DNA of 8,999 nucleotides from RGIG5579 sp045655865 (lineage in GTDB: Bacteria; Bacillota; Clostridia; Oscillospirales; SIG627). Below are positions 1-6,904 of the stretch, one piece after another (the stretch's first letter is position 1; each line of letters opens with the position of its first letter). Below the pieces are notes generated by a model, which had not been told where the DNA came from, made no database searches, and saw nothing but the letters and a program-made list of their open reading frames with translations. A program made the translations under genes and the position numbers. The stretch lies in assembly GCA_045655865.1 (NCBI GenBank), contig JAZOQB010000013.1, positions 1-8,999 on the forward strand. The letters run 5' to 3'.

Positions 1-410
1 TTTCCGTCGAGGACCTGAACTTGGGCTATCGCACAAGCATTTTTCAACAAACGGAAGATTTGATTCTTTCCGCAACCTTTTCTTTGACGGAAGGAAAAAA
101 AGAAGAGATCCGCTCCAAAATGGAGGATCTCATGGAAAGACGAGTGACCAAACAGCCTCTGGAATACCCAAGCGCCGGTAGCACCTTCCAGCGTTTTCCG
201 GGGCGCTTTACCGCCAAAATGATCGAAGATGCCGGCTTGAAAGGCGCGCGCTGCGGCGGCGCACAGGTAAGCGAAAAGCACGCGGGCTTTCTGATCAATT
301 ACGATCATGCCACAAGCGCCGATATTTTTGGCTTGATTGACCACGTAAAAGAAGTTATTTGGGAAAAAGAAGGGGTTCGGATCCAGTGTGAGGTCCGAGT
401 GATCGAATAA
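1..410 (+). CDS. murB: UDP-N-acetylenolpyruvoylglucosamine reductase, C-terminal part (5' end outside window)
   Basis: MurB is a cytoplasmic FAD enzyme that reduces UDP-GlcNAc-enolpyruvate with NADPH to UDP-N-acetylmuramate, the second committed step of peptidoglycan precursor synthesis. Only about the last 136 residues are present; the frame is open to the window edge (first full codon at position 3). Visible family motifs are GYRTSIF near the start, PSAGSTF at 168-188 and GGAQVSEKHAGF at 255-290. The Ser of AGSTF (codon 180-182) aligns with the proton-donor Ser229 of E. coli MurB, and the Glu of CEVRVIE (codon 390-392) with its Glu325. The PSAGSTF form and the short C-terminal domain fit type II MurB, common in Bacillota. 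The usual Pro before EVR is Cys here. whiA follows after 26 bases, so the two are probably cotranscribed. Identification is firm; the N-terminal FAD domain cannot be judged. Confidence 0.95.
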   Translation, partial: SVEDLNLGYRTSIFQQTEDLILSATFSLTEGKKEEIRSKMEDLMERRVTKQPLEYPSAGSTFQRFPGRFTAKMIEDAGLKGARCGGAQVSEKHAGFLINYDHATSADIFGLIDHVKEVIWEKEGVRIQCEVRVIE

Positions 411-423
411 GAGATTTTGAGAG

Positions 424-439
424 AGGAGGGGGAGGTTTG
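424..439 (+). promoter_or_regulatory. Ribosome binding site that fixes the TTG start of whiA
   Basis: AGGAGG at 424-429 lies 7 bases before TTG at 437-439. No ATG gives a better placed start in this frame, and translation from the TTG begins directly with the WhiA N-terminus. A second purine run (GGAGG, 431-435) is too close to the start to be the working site. Confidence 0.75.
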
Positions 440-1348
440 GAAAGCTTTTCTTCTTCCATCAAGCAATATCTGTGTCAGAGGTCCTTTGAAGAATTGGGCT
501 TTGGGGAAAAGGAGCGGGTCAAGTGGAAACCTTGTTGCGGACAGGCGTTTCTCCGAGCGGTTTTTCTGTTTTTGTCACGCACGGAGAAAGACCGGGTGTC
601 CCTGTTCTCTCGCCAAAGAGAGCTGTTGGAACTGACGGCCTACCTTCTCATCCGACACTTTGACCTCGAGGCCGAGGTTTTGTCTGACGGCACTACGGGA
701 GCAATCTATCTGCCCAGCGGTAGTCGTGAACGGATTTTGAAAGAAACGGAAACGGTACTGAAAGAAGATTGCGAAAACTGCCGAATTCTCTTCGTTCGAG
801 CCGCCTTTCTTTCCTGCGGTACCGTTTTGGATCCCAAAAAGGGTTATCATGCCGCTTTCTTGACACCGGGCGAAGAAGCCAGCGAGCTTTTAGATGTTCT
901 TTTACAATTCGGCGTGCCCGCCAGAAGTCGAAAGGAAAAAAAGGGAAATCTTGTGTATCTCAAAGAGAGCGGAAAAATTGAGGATCTGCTCTCCATCATC
1001 GGTGCCCAGCGCTTTTCTCTGGAACTTATGAACCAGAAAATTGAAAAGAGTATTCGCGGTAACATCAACCGACGTCAGAATTTTGACGATGCGAATTTGA
1101 AAAAGACCGTTTTCGGTGCTCAAAGCGTGATTGCCGCCATTCACTATCTGGAGGAAAAGGGGATTTTAAACCACCTTTCCGATCCTTTGCAAAAAGCGGC
1201 AAAACTCCGTCTGTCTTATCCGGAGGTAAGCCTTCAGGAGTTGTGTGAACGGTGCGAGGAAGAGATCACCAAATCCGGGCTCAATCATAGACTGCAAAAG
1301 CTTTTGAACCTGGCAAAAGATCATAAAAAGAAAGAAGAGGAAAAATGA
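437..1348 (+). CDS. whiA: DNA-binding regulator WhiA
   Basis: WhiA is a DNA-binding protein of Gram-positive bacteria. In Streptomyces it activates sporulation and division genes; in Bacillus it affects cell division and chromosome segregation. This 303-residue product has near-normal family length and layout. A LAGLIDADG-endonuclease-like core lies at about residues 20-210, including RAAFLSCGTV and DPKKGYHAAF (121-141), which align with the conserved family segment but are not catalytic in WhiA. Next come the NRRQNFDDANLKKTV linker (211-225) and a C-terminal helix-turn-helix at about 255-295 with the signature KSGLNHRLQKL (279-289). It starts with TTG at 437, supported by AGGAGG. In many Bacillota whiA follows rapZ and yvcK in a murB region; here it sits directly after murB. 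Its stop overlaps the next start (ATGA), suggesting translational coupling. Confidence 0.95.
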   Translation: MESFSSSIKQYLCQRSFEELGFGEKERVKWKPCCGQAFLRAVFLFLSRTEKDRVSLFSRQRELLELTAYLLIRHFDLEAEVLSDGTTGAIYLPSGSRERILKETETVLKEDCENCRILFVRAAFLSCGTVLDPKKGYHAAFLTPGEEASELLDVLLQFGVPARSRKEKKGNLVYLKESGKIEDLLSIIGAQRFSLELMNQKIEKSIRGNINRRQNFDDANLKKTVFGAQSVIAAIHYLEEKGILNHLSDPLQKAAKLRLSYPEVSLQELCERCEEEITKSGLNHRLQKLLNLAKDHKKKEEEK

Positions 1349-1926
1349 AAAACAACGGAGATTTTTATTCCCTGCTGTTTCAAATGAAAAATATTACCCG
1401 CTGGGGTTTGATGTACAATACCCGCAGTGAAAATTTAAGCGAACATTCCTTGGAATGTGCCGTTCTTTCTCACGCCCTGGCGCTGATCGGAAACCGTCAC
1501 TTCGGAAAGAAGCTGGATCCGAACCGCCTTTTGTGCGCGGCCCTTTTTCACGATATGAACGAGGTGCTCACCGGAGACCTTCCCACCCCCGTTAAGTACT
1601 ACAACGAAAGCATCAAAGACTCCTACAAGGAGATCGAAAAGATCAGCCAAGAGAAAATGCTCTCTCTTTTGGACGAGGAGACCGCCGGAGTCTATTCCGC
1701 CCTTCTTTCTCTTTCCCCAGAGGAAAAGAGGATTATTAAGGGCGCAGACAAGCTTTGTGCCTACATCAAGTGCCTTCAGGAGTTGGAGCGAGGAAACCGG
1801 GAGTTTTCTTCCGCCTGCACCTATAACCTGGCTTCATTACAAGAGATGGGGCTTCCGGAAGTGGACTTCTTTTTGGAACACTATGTTTCCTCTTTTACAA
1901 AGAATATTGACGAGGTCAGCCTGTAA
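1345..1926 (+). CDS. yfbR: YfbR-like 5'-deoxynucleotidase (HD domain)
   Basis: This cytoplasmic, metal-dependent HD phosphohydrolase probably removes the 5' phosphate from deoxynucleoside monophosphates, as E. coli YfbR does. The 193 residues match YfbR along the whole length by recognisable blocks: NITRWGLMYNTRSENLSEHS near the N-terminus, FHDMNEVLTGDLPTPVKYYN at 68-87, the ADKLCAYIKCLQEL block starting at residue 134, and an N-E-F-S motif after it. The expected metal ligands are present: His34, the His69-Asp70 pair and Asp135; Glu73 and Asp78 match further active-site positions, and Arg19-Trp20 match the substrate-binding Arg18-Trp19 of E. coli. The ATG overlaps the whiA stop by four bases with a purine-rich stretch upstream, so it is probably coupled to whiA. 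A terminator hairpin begins inside its last codons. The family call is firm; exact substrate preference is inferred. Confidence 0.92.
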   Translation: MKNNGDFYSLLFQMKNITRWGLMYNTRSENLSEHSLECAVLSHALALIGNRHFGKKLDPNRLLCAALFHDMNEVLTGDLPTPVKYYNESIKDSYKEIEKISQEKMLSLLDEETAGVYSALLSLSPEEKRIIKGADKLCAYIKCLQELERGNREFSSACTYNLASLQEMGLPEVDFFLEHYVSSFTKNIDEVSL

Positions 1927-1948
1927 GGTCTGACCCGATTCTTTTTTT
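1914..1948 (+). terminator. Rho-independent terminator of the murB-whiA-yfbR unit
   Basis: GGTCAGCCT (1914-1922) pairs with AGG-T-CTGACC (1926-1935): a nine-pair stem with one bulged T and a GTA loop. It is followed after CGATTC by seven T's (1942-1948). The hairpin overlaps the stop codon of the yfbR gene (1924-1926). Read from the other strand the stem is not followed by a T run, so it would serve the convergent methyltransferase gene only weakly, if at all. Confidence 0.75.
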
Positions 1949-1951
1949 GCT

Positions 1952-2986
1952 CTATCTTGCAACAAAGTAAAATTGGGTGTCCCAGGCAGGCACGTAAGGG
2001 TTGTGTCGCAGGTATACCCGGTACCGGGGTTGGAGAGTCTTGATCTGCAAAGGAAGAGCGAAAAGGTCCTCGGTTCTATGGTAAGCACTGACACATAAAG
2101 TCGGCGCTTGATCCCGAATGAGCGCTTCTGCCCCCGAGATCGCCTCTTTTTCCGCGCCCTCAACGTCGAATTTGATAAAATCCGCTCGTTGGCAAATCCG
2201 ATCCAGCCGTTCCCCGTCTACCACCACCGATCCGTCGGGTCGCACAGCCGTGCTTCTTCCGCTTCGACCTCCAAAGGTGAGGGACTCTCTTTGATTCCAG
2301 GCCGCGAGCGGATAAGCGCGAAAGGCTGGAAGATGGGCGCAGTTTGTCATGAGCTTTGAAAAGGTCTTTGGATTTGGTTCCAGTGCCAGGATTTCTCCCC
2401 GGTCCGGATGGATGCGATCCCATTCCAGCACCGTGTCCCCGTCGTATGCTCCTACGTCCACGTAAACATCCCCCGGCGAAAAGGGAACCAGCGACAGAAG
2501 ATCCTCCGCTTTTTTTGTCTCCGCGGCAAACAAAGGCGTGATTTTTCCGGTGAGCTTGAAAGATAAAAGATGGGAAAACACCTTCCTGGAAGTCTCGTCC
2601 GAAAGCATTTCCGCCACTTCTTCTAATTCCCTTTGATGGAGATGGTAGTACTCTTCATCAAAAATCCCACCGCCGAATAGGGGAACTTCCGGCGCATAGA
2701 ATTCCGTTTCCTGAGAAATGGATCGAATCCGCTCCAGCATCTCTTCCCGGAATACCCCGAAAGCCAATAGCACGATCATGTCCCCAAAGGTTTCTTTCGC
2801 CTCCCGGTAGCGCATCACCGGAAAGCCCTGATGTCTCTGTCCCCGGACAAATTCATCGCTGGCGAAAATACCGCTGATCGGGATGCCTTTTTTTTCACAA
2901 ACGGAGAGAATTTTGTCGCAGCCATCGCCCATTCCGTAAAGAACGATTGGTTTTTTTGCCTTTTGTAAGTGATTCCAAAGATCCAT
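1952..2986 (-). CDS. FkbM-family SAM-dependent methyltransferase with N-terminal nucleotide-binding-like domain
   Basis: FkbM-family enzymes usually O-methylate sugars, polyketides or other small acceptors using S-adenosylmethionine. Counting from the ATG at 2986, the protein has 344 residues. Residues 12-90 look like a Rossmann-type domain (IVLYGMGDG, then SGIFASDE), as in enzymes and sugar-modifying proteins with a PglD- or CoA-binding-like fold. Residues 172-343 form the methyltransferase: SAM motif VDVGAYDGDT (176-185), acidic motif LEPNP (202-206) and the FkbM hallmark IKFDVEGAE (271-279). No signal peptide or membrane segment is seen. Start choice: GGGAG lies 7 bases before the ATG at 2986; the frame stays open to a TTG at 3043 and an ATG at 3025, but neither has a comparable site. 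It stands alone between housekeeping genes, with no sugar or polysaccharide genes in the window, so the acceptor is unknown. Confidence 0.85.
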   Translation of the reverse strand: MDLWNHLQKAKKPIVLYGMGDGCDKILSVCEKKGIPISGIFASDEFVRGQRHQGFPVMRYREAKETFGDMIVLLAFGVFREEMLERIRSISQETEFYAPEVPLFGGGIFDEEYYHLHQRELEEVAEMLSDETSRKVFSHLLSFKLTGKITPLFAAETKKAEDLLSLVPFSPGDVYVDVGAYDGDTVLEWDRIHPDRGEILALEPNPKTFSKLMTNCAHLPAFRAYPLAAWNQRESLTFGGRSGRSTAVRPDGSVVVDGERLDRICQRADFIKFDVEGAEKEAISGAEALIRDQAPTLCVSAYHRTEDLFALPLQIKTLQPRYRVYLRHNPYVPAWDTQFYFVAR

Positions 2987-2999
2987 TCTTTTTCTCCCA
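2984..2999 (-). promoter_or_regulatory. Ribosome binding site that favours the ATG at 2986
   Basis: On the minus strand TTGGGAGAAAAAGA directly precedes ATG GAT CTT. GGGAG is spaced 7 bases from the ATG, whereas the upstream in-frame ATG (3025) and TTG (3043) lack such a match. The 344-residue form is therefore preferred over the longer 357- or 363-residue forms. Confidence 0.6.
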
Positions 3000-3063
3000 A
3001 AGATCCCTTTTGTTTTCCCATTCATCCTATCACAAAGTCTCAAGAAAGTAAAGGAGAAGCCCT

Positions 3064-4263
3064 ATGAAAGCCGTCGGCGTCGTATCGGAATTTAACCCCT
3101 TTCACAACGGCCACGCCTATCTTTTAAAAAGGGTTCGTCAGCGTTACCCCGACAAAGGGATCGTTTGTGTCATGAGCGGAAATTTTGTCCAGCGCGGGGA
3201 ACTTGCCATTCAGGAAAAGTACAGCCGAGCCCAATGCGCCCTTCTTTCCGGTGCGGACTTGGTGTTGGAGTTGCCGTTCCCGTTTTCTTGCCTTTCTGCG
3301 GAGGCATTTGCCAAAAGTGCCGTGACCATTCTCTCAAAACTGGGTGTCGTTGATACCCTTGCCTTCGGCTCGGAGATTGCCGACACGGCTCTCTTGGAGC
3401 AATGCGCCGGGAGACTGTCTTCTCTGGAGTTTAAGCGGGCCTTTGAACGCTACGTTTCGGAAAAGAAGGGTGTTGGATTCCCACAGGCCCGAGAGGAGGT
3501 CTACACGCAGCTTTACGGTCCGTCGCCCGTCTTTTCTCACCCCAACGCTTCCCTTGCCGTAGAGTACGCCATTGCCAATCGAAAACTTTCCTGCCCCTTT
3601 TCTTTGGAGGCGGTACAGCGTGCCTGTGAGGGTTTGTGCGAAACCGATCCCGAAGCCCCCTTTGTTAGTGCCGGTGCTTGCCGCCGCCTGATCGAAGCGG
3701 AGGATTACTTGCAATTGTCCAAGCTTTGTCCCGAGAAGTGCCTGGATATTTTGCAAAAAGAGGCGCTGGAGGGGCGTTTTCCTGTTTCCACCGAAACCCT
3801 TGCACCTGTGCTCTTTCACCTGCTTCGTACCAAGAGTCGAAAAGAACTGTGCGAGATCTACGGTTTTTCTTCGCTGTGCGACCGTGCCGTTCGCTTCATG
3901 GATTCGTGCAGAACCATCGAAGAGTTAACGGAAAAAATGCGTTCGGCTTCTTTTACCGATTCGCGCATCCGCCGCGGTCTGTTGGCTCTTGTGCTTTCCA
4001 TTCCACGCCATGCTGAAAAGGAAAAGCCTGCCTATACTCTCGTGCTGGGCGCGGGGGAGAGGGGGAGAGAACTTCTCGCGCGGATCCGGAAAACCTCAGA
4101 GATTCCCGTATATACAAAACCTGTGCATGCAATCAAAAGTGAGGATGCAAAGGTTTGCCGTCAGGCATCAGCAGCCCTGCTTGCGGATCGCATCTACTTA
4201 TCTGCATTTCCCCGTGCCCACGAGGAAGCCTATTTTCTCAAGAGGAAGCCGTATTTGCTGTAA
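3064..4263 (+). CDS. tmcAL: tRNA(Met) cytidine acetate ligase TmcAL
   Basis: TmcAL (formerly YlbM/DUF795) uses ATP and acetate to make N4-acetylcytidine at the wobble base C34 of elongator tRNA-Met; it is the Bacillota counterpart of TmcA. The 399 residues have the usual length. The N-terminal nucleotidyltransferase-like fold shows SEFNPFHNGHAYLL (8-21), with the HxxH nucleotide-binding motif at His14/His17, then MSGNFVQRGE (37-46), ADLVLELPFPFS (64-75) and FGSE (101-104). The HPNASLAVEYA block (159-169) and the C-terminal RIRRGLLALVLSI helix (about 300-312) are also family features. AAAGGAG at 3050-3056 lies 7 bases before the ATG. The gene is divergent from the methyltransferase, with 77 bases between their starts. 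The gap to the downstream autolysin contains a separate promoter, so the two are probably not one unit. The tRNA cluster near the window end contains no tRNA-Met. Confidence 0.95.
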   Translation: MKAVGVVSEFNPFHNGHAYLLKRVRQRYPDKGIVCVMSGNFVQRGELAIQEKYSRAQCALLSGADLVLELPFPFSCLSAEAFAKSAVTILSKLGVVDTLAFGSEIADTALLEQCAGRLSSLEFKRAFERYVSEKKGVGFPQAREEVYTQLYGPSPVFSHPNASLAVEYAIANRKLSCPFSLEAVQRACEGLCETDPEAPFVSAGACRRLIEAEDYLQLSKLCPEKCLDILQKEALEGRFPVSTETLAPVLFHLLRTKSRKELCEIYGFSSLCDRAVRFMDSCRTIEELTEKMRSASFTDSRIRRGLLALVLSIPRHAEKEKPAYTLVLGAGERGRELLARIRKTSEIPVYTKPVHAIKSEDAKVCRQASAALLADRIYLSAFPRAHEEAYFLKRKPYLL

Positions 4264-4293
4264 AACCCTACCGGAAACGGAAAGTTCTTGCGC

Positions 4294-4322
4294 TTGACGA
4301 ACGATGTAATCTATGGTAACAT
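4294..4322 (+). promoter_or_regulatory. Sigma-70/SigA-type promoter for the autolysin-cohesin gene pair
   Basis: A -35 box TTGACG (4294-4299), a 17-base spacer and a -10 box TAACAT (4317-4322), preceded by TGG, which gives an extended -10 (TGn). The predicted transcript start is near 4329, about 35 bases before the favoured GTG start. The rest of the 4264-4357 gap shows no clear terminator for tmcAL, so some read-through from tmcAL is possible. Confidence 0.75.
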
Positions 4323-4350
4323 GTTTTTGCTTTGAATCGTAAAAAACGGA

Positions 4351-4366
4351 AAGGAGAATGAATGTG
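4351..4366 (+). promoter_or_regulatory. Ribosome binding site that favours a GTG start at 4364
   Basis: AAGGAG (4351-4356) is followed by two in-frame candidates: ATG at 4358, only one base away, and GTG at 4364, seven bases away. The spacing rule favours the GTG, which shortens the protein by two residues (MN) and leaves the signal peptide intact. A further ATG at 4362 is out of frame. Confidence 0.6.
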
Positions 4367-6904
4367 AAGGTTTATAAAACAGCGCCGTTTTCACGTCGGC
4401 TTCTGGCCTTTTTGCTTTGTCTTTTTCTTCTCCTGCCGATATCGACCGGTTTCGTGTATGCCACCGAGCCTGCTGTGGATGAGACCACCCCAACCGATCC
4501 CGAAAATAATACCGGGGAGGGGAGCGGCGGAGAAAATACAACGGAGCCGCCGGCACCTGTTATCATTAAGCTTGCATCAGTCAAAGAGAACACTACTTCG
4601 GTTCGTATTCGTTCCGGCCCCGGAACCAACAATGCTACGTTGATACATAATGGCCGCGAAATTCAGGTCAGCCATGGCTTTGAAGCCATCGTCTTGGAAG
4701 AAAACGTTCCTTCCACCGATCAAGGGATTCCGTGGCACAAGATTTCCTTTGTGTGGGATTCTGTTCCCTACGAGGGTTATATCCGTTCGGATTTTGTTAC
4801 GGTCTCCCAGAGAGAGCAGACCCCCGAACAGCCCGATCCGGATCCTGAGATCCCACCGATTCCCGAAGTGCCCGACGTCGAGCCGATTCCCTTTGAAGAA
4901 CAGCTTGCCGCATTTCCGGAATCTTACCGTCCGGCTCTGACCGCGCTTCACGAAAAACATCCCAATTGGCAATTCATCTCGTTTGATACCGGATTGGATT
5001 GGAACTACGTGCAGGCAAATGAAAACGTCATCGGCAGAAGTTTGACCAGTTCCGGTATTCTTTCTTATTATTCCACCGCGCAAGGCTCTTACGATTGGTA
5101 TACTGATACGTATTTTCCTCTGGAGGCTGGGTATTGGTACCAGGCACACCCACAGGTGGTGGCGCACTATATGGATCCGCGTAATTTTCTCAACGAATCG
5201 GATCTGTTTATGTTTGAGCTTCTGGCCTTCAATAACGCCTCCCAAACGGAGACTGCAATTGAGTCTATGCTCCGCGGAACCTTTATGGAGGGAAAAACGA
5301 CTTTAGCGCCCGACGGTACGGAACTTTCCTACGCCAAAATCTTTCGGATCGCCGCCTATCAATCCAACGTCAGCGCTTTCCACTTGGTTACTCGCTGTAT
5401 TCAAGAGGTTGGTCGAGGCGGAACGGGTTGCAGCTTGGGCACCTATCCCGGCTACGAGGGCTATTACAACTTCTTTAGCATCGGCGCCAATACGGGCGCA
5501 ACGGCAGGAATGGTTTATGCCAAAAATCAAGGATGGAATTCTCCCTATAAAGCCATTTTGGCAGGCGCGAAGTTTATTGCCCAGGGTTATCTGGAATACG
5601 GTCAGAACACACCCTATTTTCAGAAATTTTCCGTCGTTGACCCCAACTACTATTTTTGGCATCAATATATGACAAATATTGCCGCCGCTTATAGCGAAGG
5701 CAGAATCCAGCGCGCAGAATACGTTGATCTGGGATATCTTGATAGCATCATCACTTTCCGCATCCCGATCTATCAGAATATGCCCGCCGAGCCGTGTGCT
5801 CTCCCGAGAGCCGCGGGAAGCCCCAACCATTTTCTGAAAACGCTTTCCATCGACGGTTATTCATTGACCCCCACCTTTGATTTTTACGACACTTTCAATC
5901 ATGGCACCTGTCGGTACACCGTAATTATCACCGGTAGCCAGCGTTCGGTTACGGTGCAAGCCACCGCGGTCAGTTCTTCTGCGATGATAACGGGCTCGGT
6001 GGGTACCGTTCCCATTCAACCGGGAGAAAACGTTCTGAATATCACCTGTACCAGCGCCGCGGGAACCTCACTTACCTACACCATCGTGTTGATCTATCAG
6101 GAGACCGAGACTCCGCCGCCGGAAAATCCCGATACCCCGGACACCCCGGACACCCCAGATACCCCAGATTATAACGCCACCATTCTCGGTACTGAAATTC
6201 AAGTTCGTTCCGGCCCCAGCACCAATCATGGCAGACTTTCCCATGGCGGCATAACGATCTTGCTGTATGACGGACATCCGCTTACCGTGCAAGGACAAGC
6301 CGTTCCCGACGACAGCGGCGGCACCATTCCGTGGTATCCCGTTTCTTTTGTCTATCAAGGGCAAAATTATCAAGGCTACATCCGTTCCGATTTTGTTGCG
6401 ATCTTAACCCCACCGCCTCAGCCGGACAATCCCCCCGTCGAGCCGGAAGAACCGGAAGATCCGACTCCTCCATCTTCTCCGGCGGCCTCCGGATGGGATC
6501 CTCCTTATCGCATTCAGGGTAGTACCCTCTCGGGCTTTACACCGGGAACGGATGTTTCCGCCATCCTTTCCTCTCTGGGGCTCTTTGGCTCTGCCACCGC
6601 CACTTTCACCGATGAAAAGGGAAATGCGGTGTCAAGCGGTGCCGTGAGAACAGGGCTTACCCTCAATTATTTTGACGGTACCAACACCACCTCCTTCCAA
6701 ATCGTCCTTTACGGTGACGTGAACGGTGATTCCTCTCTTAATGGTCTTGATCTTCTTTTGATGCAAAAGCATTTTATGGAGATCTACACCTATACCAGAA
6801 TCGAAAGCCTTGCCGCCGACCTGAATAAGGATGGTGTCACAAACGGCCTTGATCTTCTTTTAATGCAAAAGTTTTTTATGGAAATGATAAACATTGAACA
6901 GTGA
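4364..6904 (+). CDS. Secreted glucosaminidase-type autolysin with two SH3b domains, a cadherin-like domain and a C-terminal dockerin
   Basis: This is probably a cell-wall hydrolase cutting peptidoglycan glycan strands, of the LytD-like endo-beta-N-acetylglucosaminidase group. Residues are numbered from the ATG at 4358 (848 residues). Signal peptide 1-35 has RR, a Leu-rich core and likely cleavage after VYA. A Thr/Glu/Pro linker is followed by SH3b-1 at about 69-150 (VRIRSGPGT, then GYIRSDFV) and a Pro-rich linker. The catalytic domain spans about 179-480: FPESYRPAL, PNWQF, YMDPRNFL, then RCIQEVG with likely catalytic Glu350, and GYEGYYNFFSIGA. A cadherin-like beta-sandwich lies at 488-582, a four-unit DTP linker at 592-604, SH3b-2 at 605-683 (VRSGPST, GYIRSDFV), an unassigned module at 712-785 and a type I-like dockerin at 786-844. 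Both calcium loops are complete (DVNGDSSLNGLD and DLNKDGVTNGLD). No membrane anchor or sortase signal is visible. The stop lies 8 bases before the downstream ATG. Architecture is clear; cleavage specificity is inferred. Confidence 0.9.
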   Translation: MKVYKTAPFSRRLLAFLLCLFLLLPISTGFVYATEPAVDETTPTDPENNTGEGSGGENTTEPPAPVIIKLASVKENTTSVRIRSGPGTNNATLIHNGREIQVSHGFEAIVLEENVPSTDQGIPWHKISFVWDSVPYEGYIRSDFVTVSQREQTPEQPDPDPEIPPIPEVPDVEPIPFEEQLAAFPESYRPALTALHEKHPNWQFISFDTGLDWNYVQANENVIGRSLTSSGILSYYSTAQGSYDWYTDTYFPLEAGYWYQAHPQVVAHYMDPRNFLNESDLFMFELLAFNNASQTETAIESMLRGTFMEGKTTLAPDGTELSYAKIFRIAAYQSNVSAFHLVTRCIQEVGRGGTGCSLGTYPGYEGYYNFFSIGANTGATAGMVYAKNQGWNSPYKAILAGAKFIAQGYLEYGQNTPYFQKFSVVDPNYYFWHQYMTNIAAAYSEGRIQRAEYVDLGYLDSIITFRIPIYQNMPAEPCALPRAAGSPNHFLKTLSIDGYSLTPTFDFYDTFNHGTCRYTVIITGSQRSVTVQATAVSSSAMITGSVGTVPIQPGENVLNITCTSAAGTSLTYTIVLIYQETETPPPENPDTPDTPDTPDTPDYNATILGTEIQVRSGPSTNHGRLSHGGITILLYDGHPLTVQGQAVPDDSGGTIPWYPVSFVYQGQNYQGYIRSDFVAILTPPPQPDNPPVEPEEPEDPTPPSSPAASGWDPPYRIQGSTLSGFTPGTDVSAILSSLGLFGSATATFTDEKGNAVSSGAVRTGLTLNYFDGTNTTSFQIVLYGDVNGDSSLNGLDLLLMQKHFMEIYTYTRIESLAADLNKDGVTNGLDLLLMQKFFMEMINIEQ
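6131..6166 (+). repeat. Four tandem 9-bp units encoding a DTP linker
   Basis: Four copies of GAYACCCCR (GATACCCCG, GACACCCCG, GACACCCCA, GATACCCCA) encode Asp-Thr-Pro four times between the cadherin-like domain and the second SH3b domain of the autolysin. Such a repeat can change copy number by slippage in steps of three codons without shifting frame. Confidence 0.85.
6740..6885 (+). repeat. Direct repeat of 44 bp encoding the two dockerin half-repeats
   Basis: Positions 6740-6783 and 6842-6885 are 102 bases apart and match at 38 of 44 positions by eye. They encode NGLDLLLMQK followed by HFMEI or FFMEM, the F-helix halves of the two dockerin calcium-binding repeats. The close DNA match suggests recent duplication, gene conversion or strong constraint. 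Confidence 0.85.

Noticed and set aside
2987..3063. Possible divergent promoters between the methyltransferase gene and tmcAL
   Set aside because: TATCAC-like and TGTGATAGG-like sequences are present, but no -35 box at proper spacing was found on either strand. A promoter must exist nearby, but I cannot place it.
3334..3819. A 161-codon minus-strand open frame inside tmcAL
   Set aside because: Lies fully within the clearly conserved tmcAL gene and shows no domain of its own.
4264..4290. CCG-GAAA-CGG mini-hairpin after tmcAL as a terminator
   Set aside because: The stem has only three or four pairs and no T tract follows.
4577..5245. A 222-codon minus-strand open frame opposite the autolysin gene
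   Set aside because: The opposite strand carries unmistakable SH3b and glucosaminidase coding sequence. The antisense product shows no recognisable domain and is a shadow frame.
5303..5830. A 175-codon minus-strand open frame opposite the autolysin catalytic domain
   Set aside because: Shadow of the conserved catalytic domain; no ribosome binding site and no recognisable protein features.
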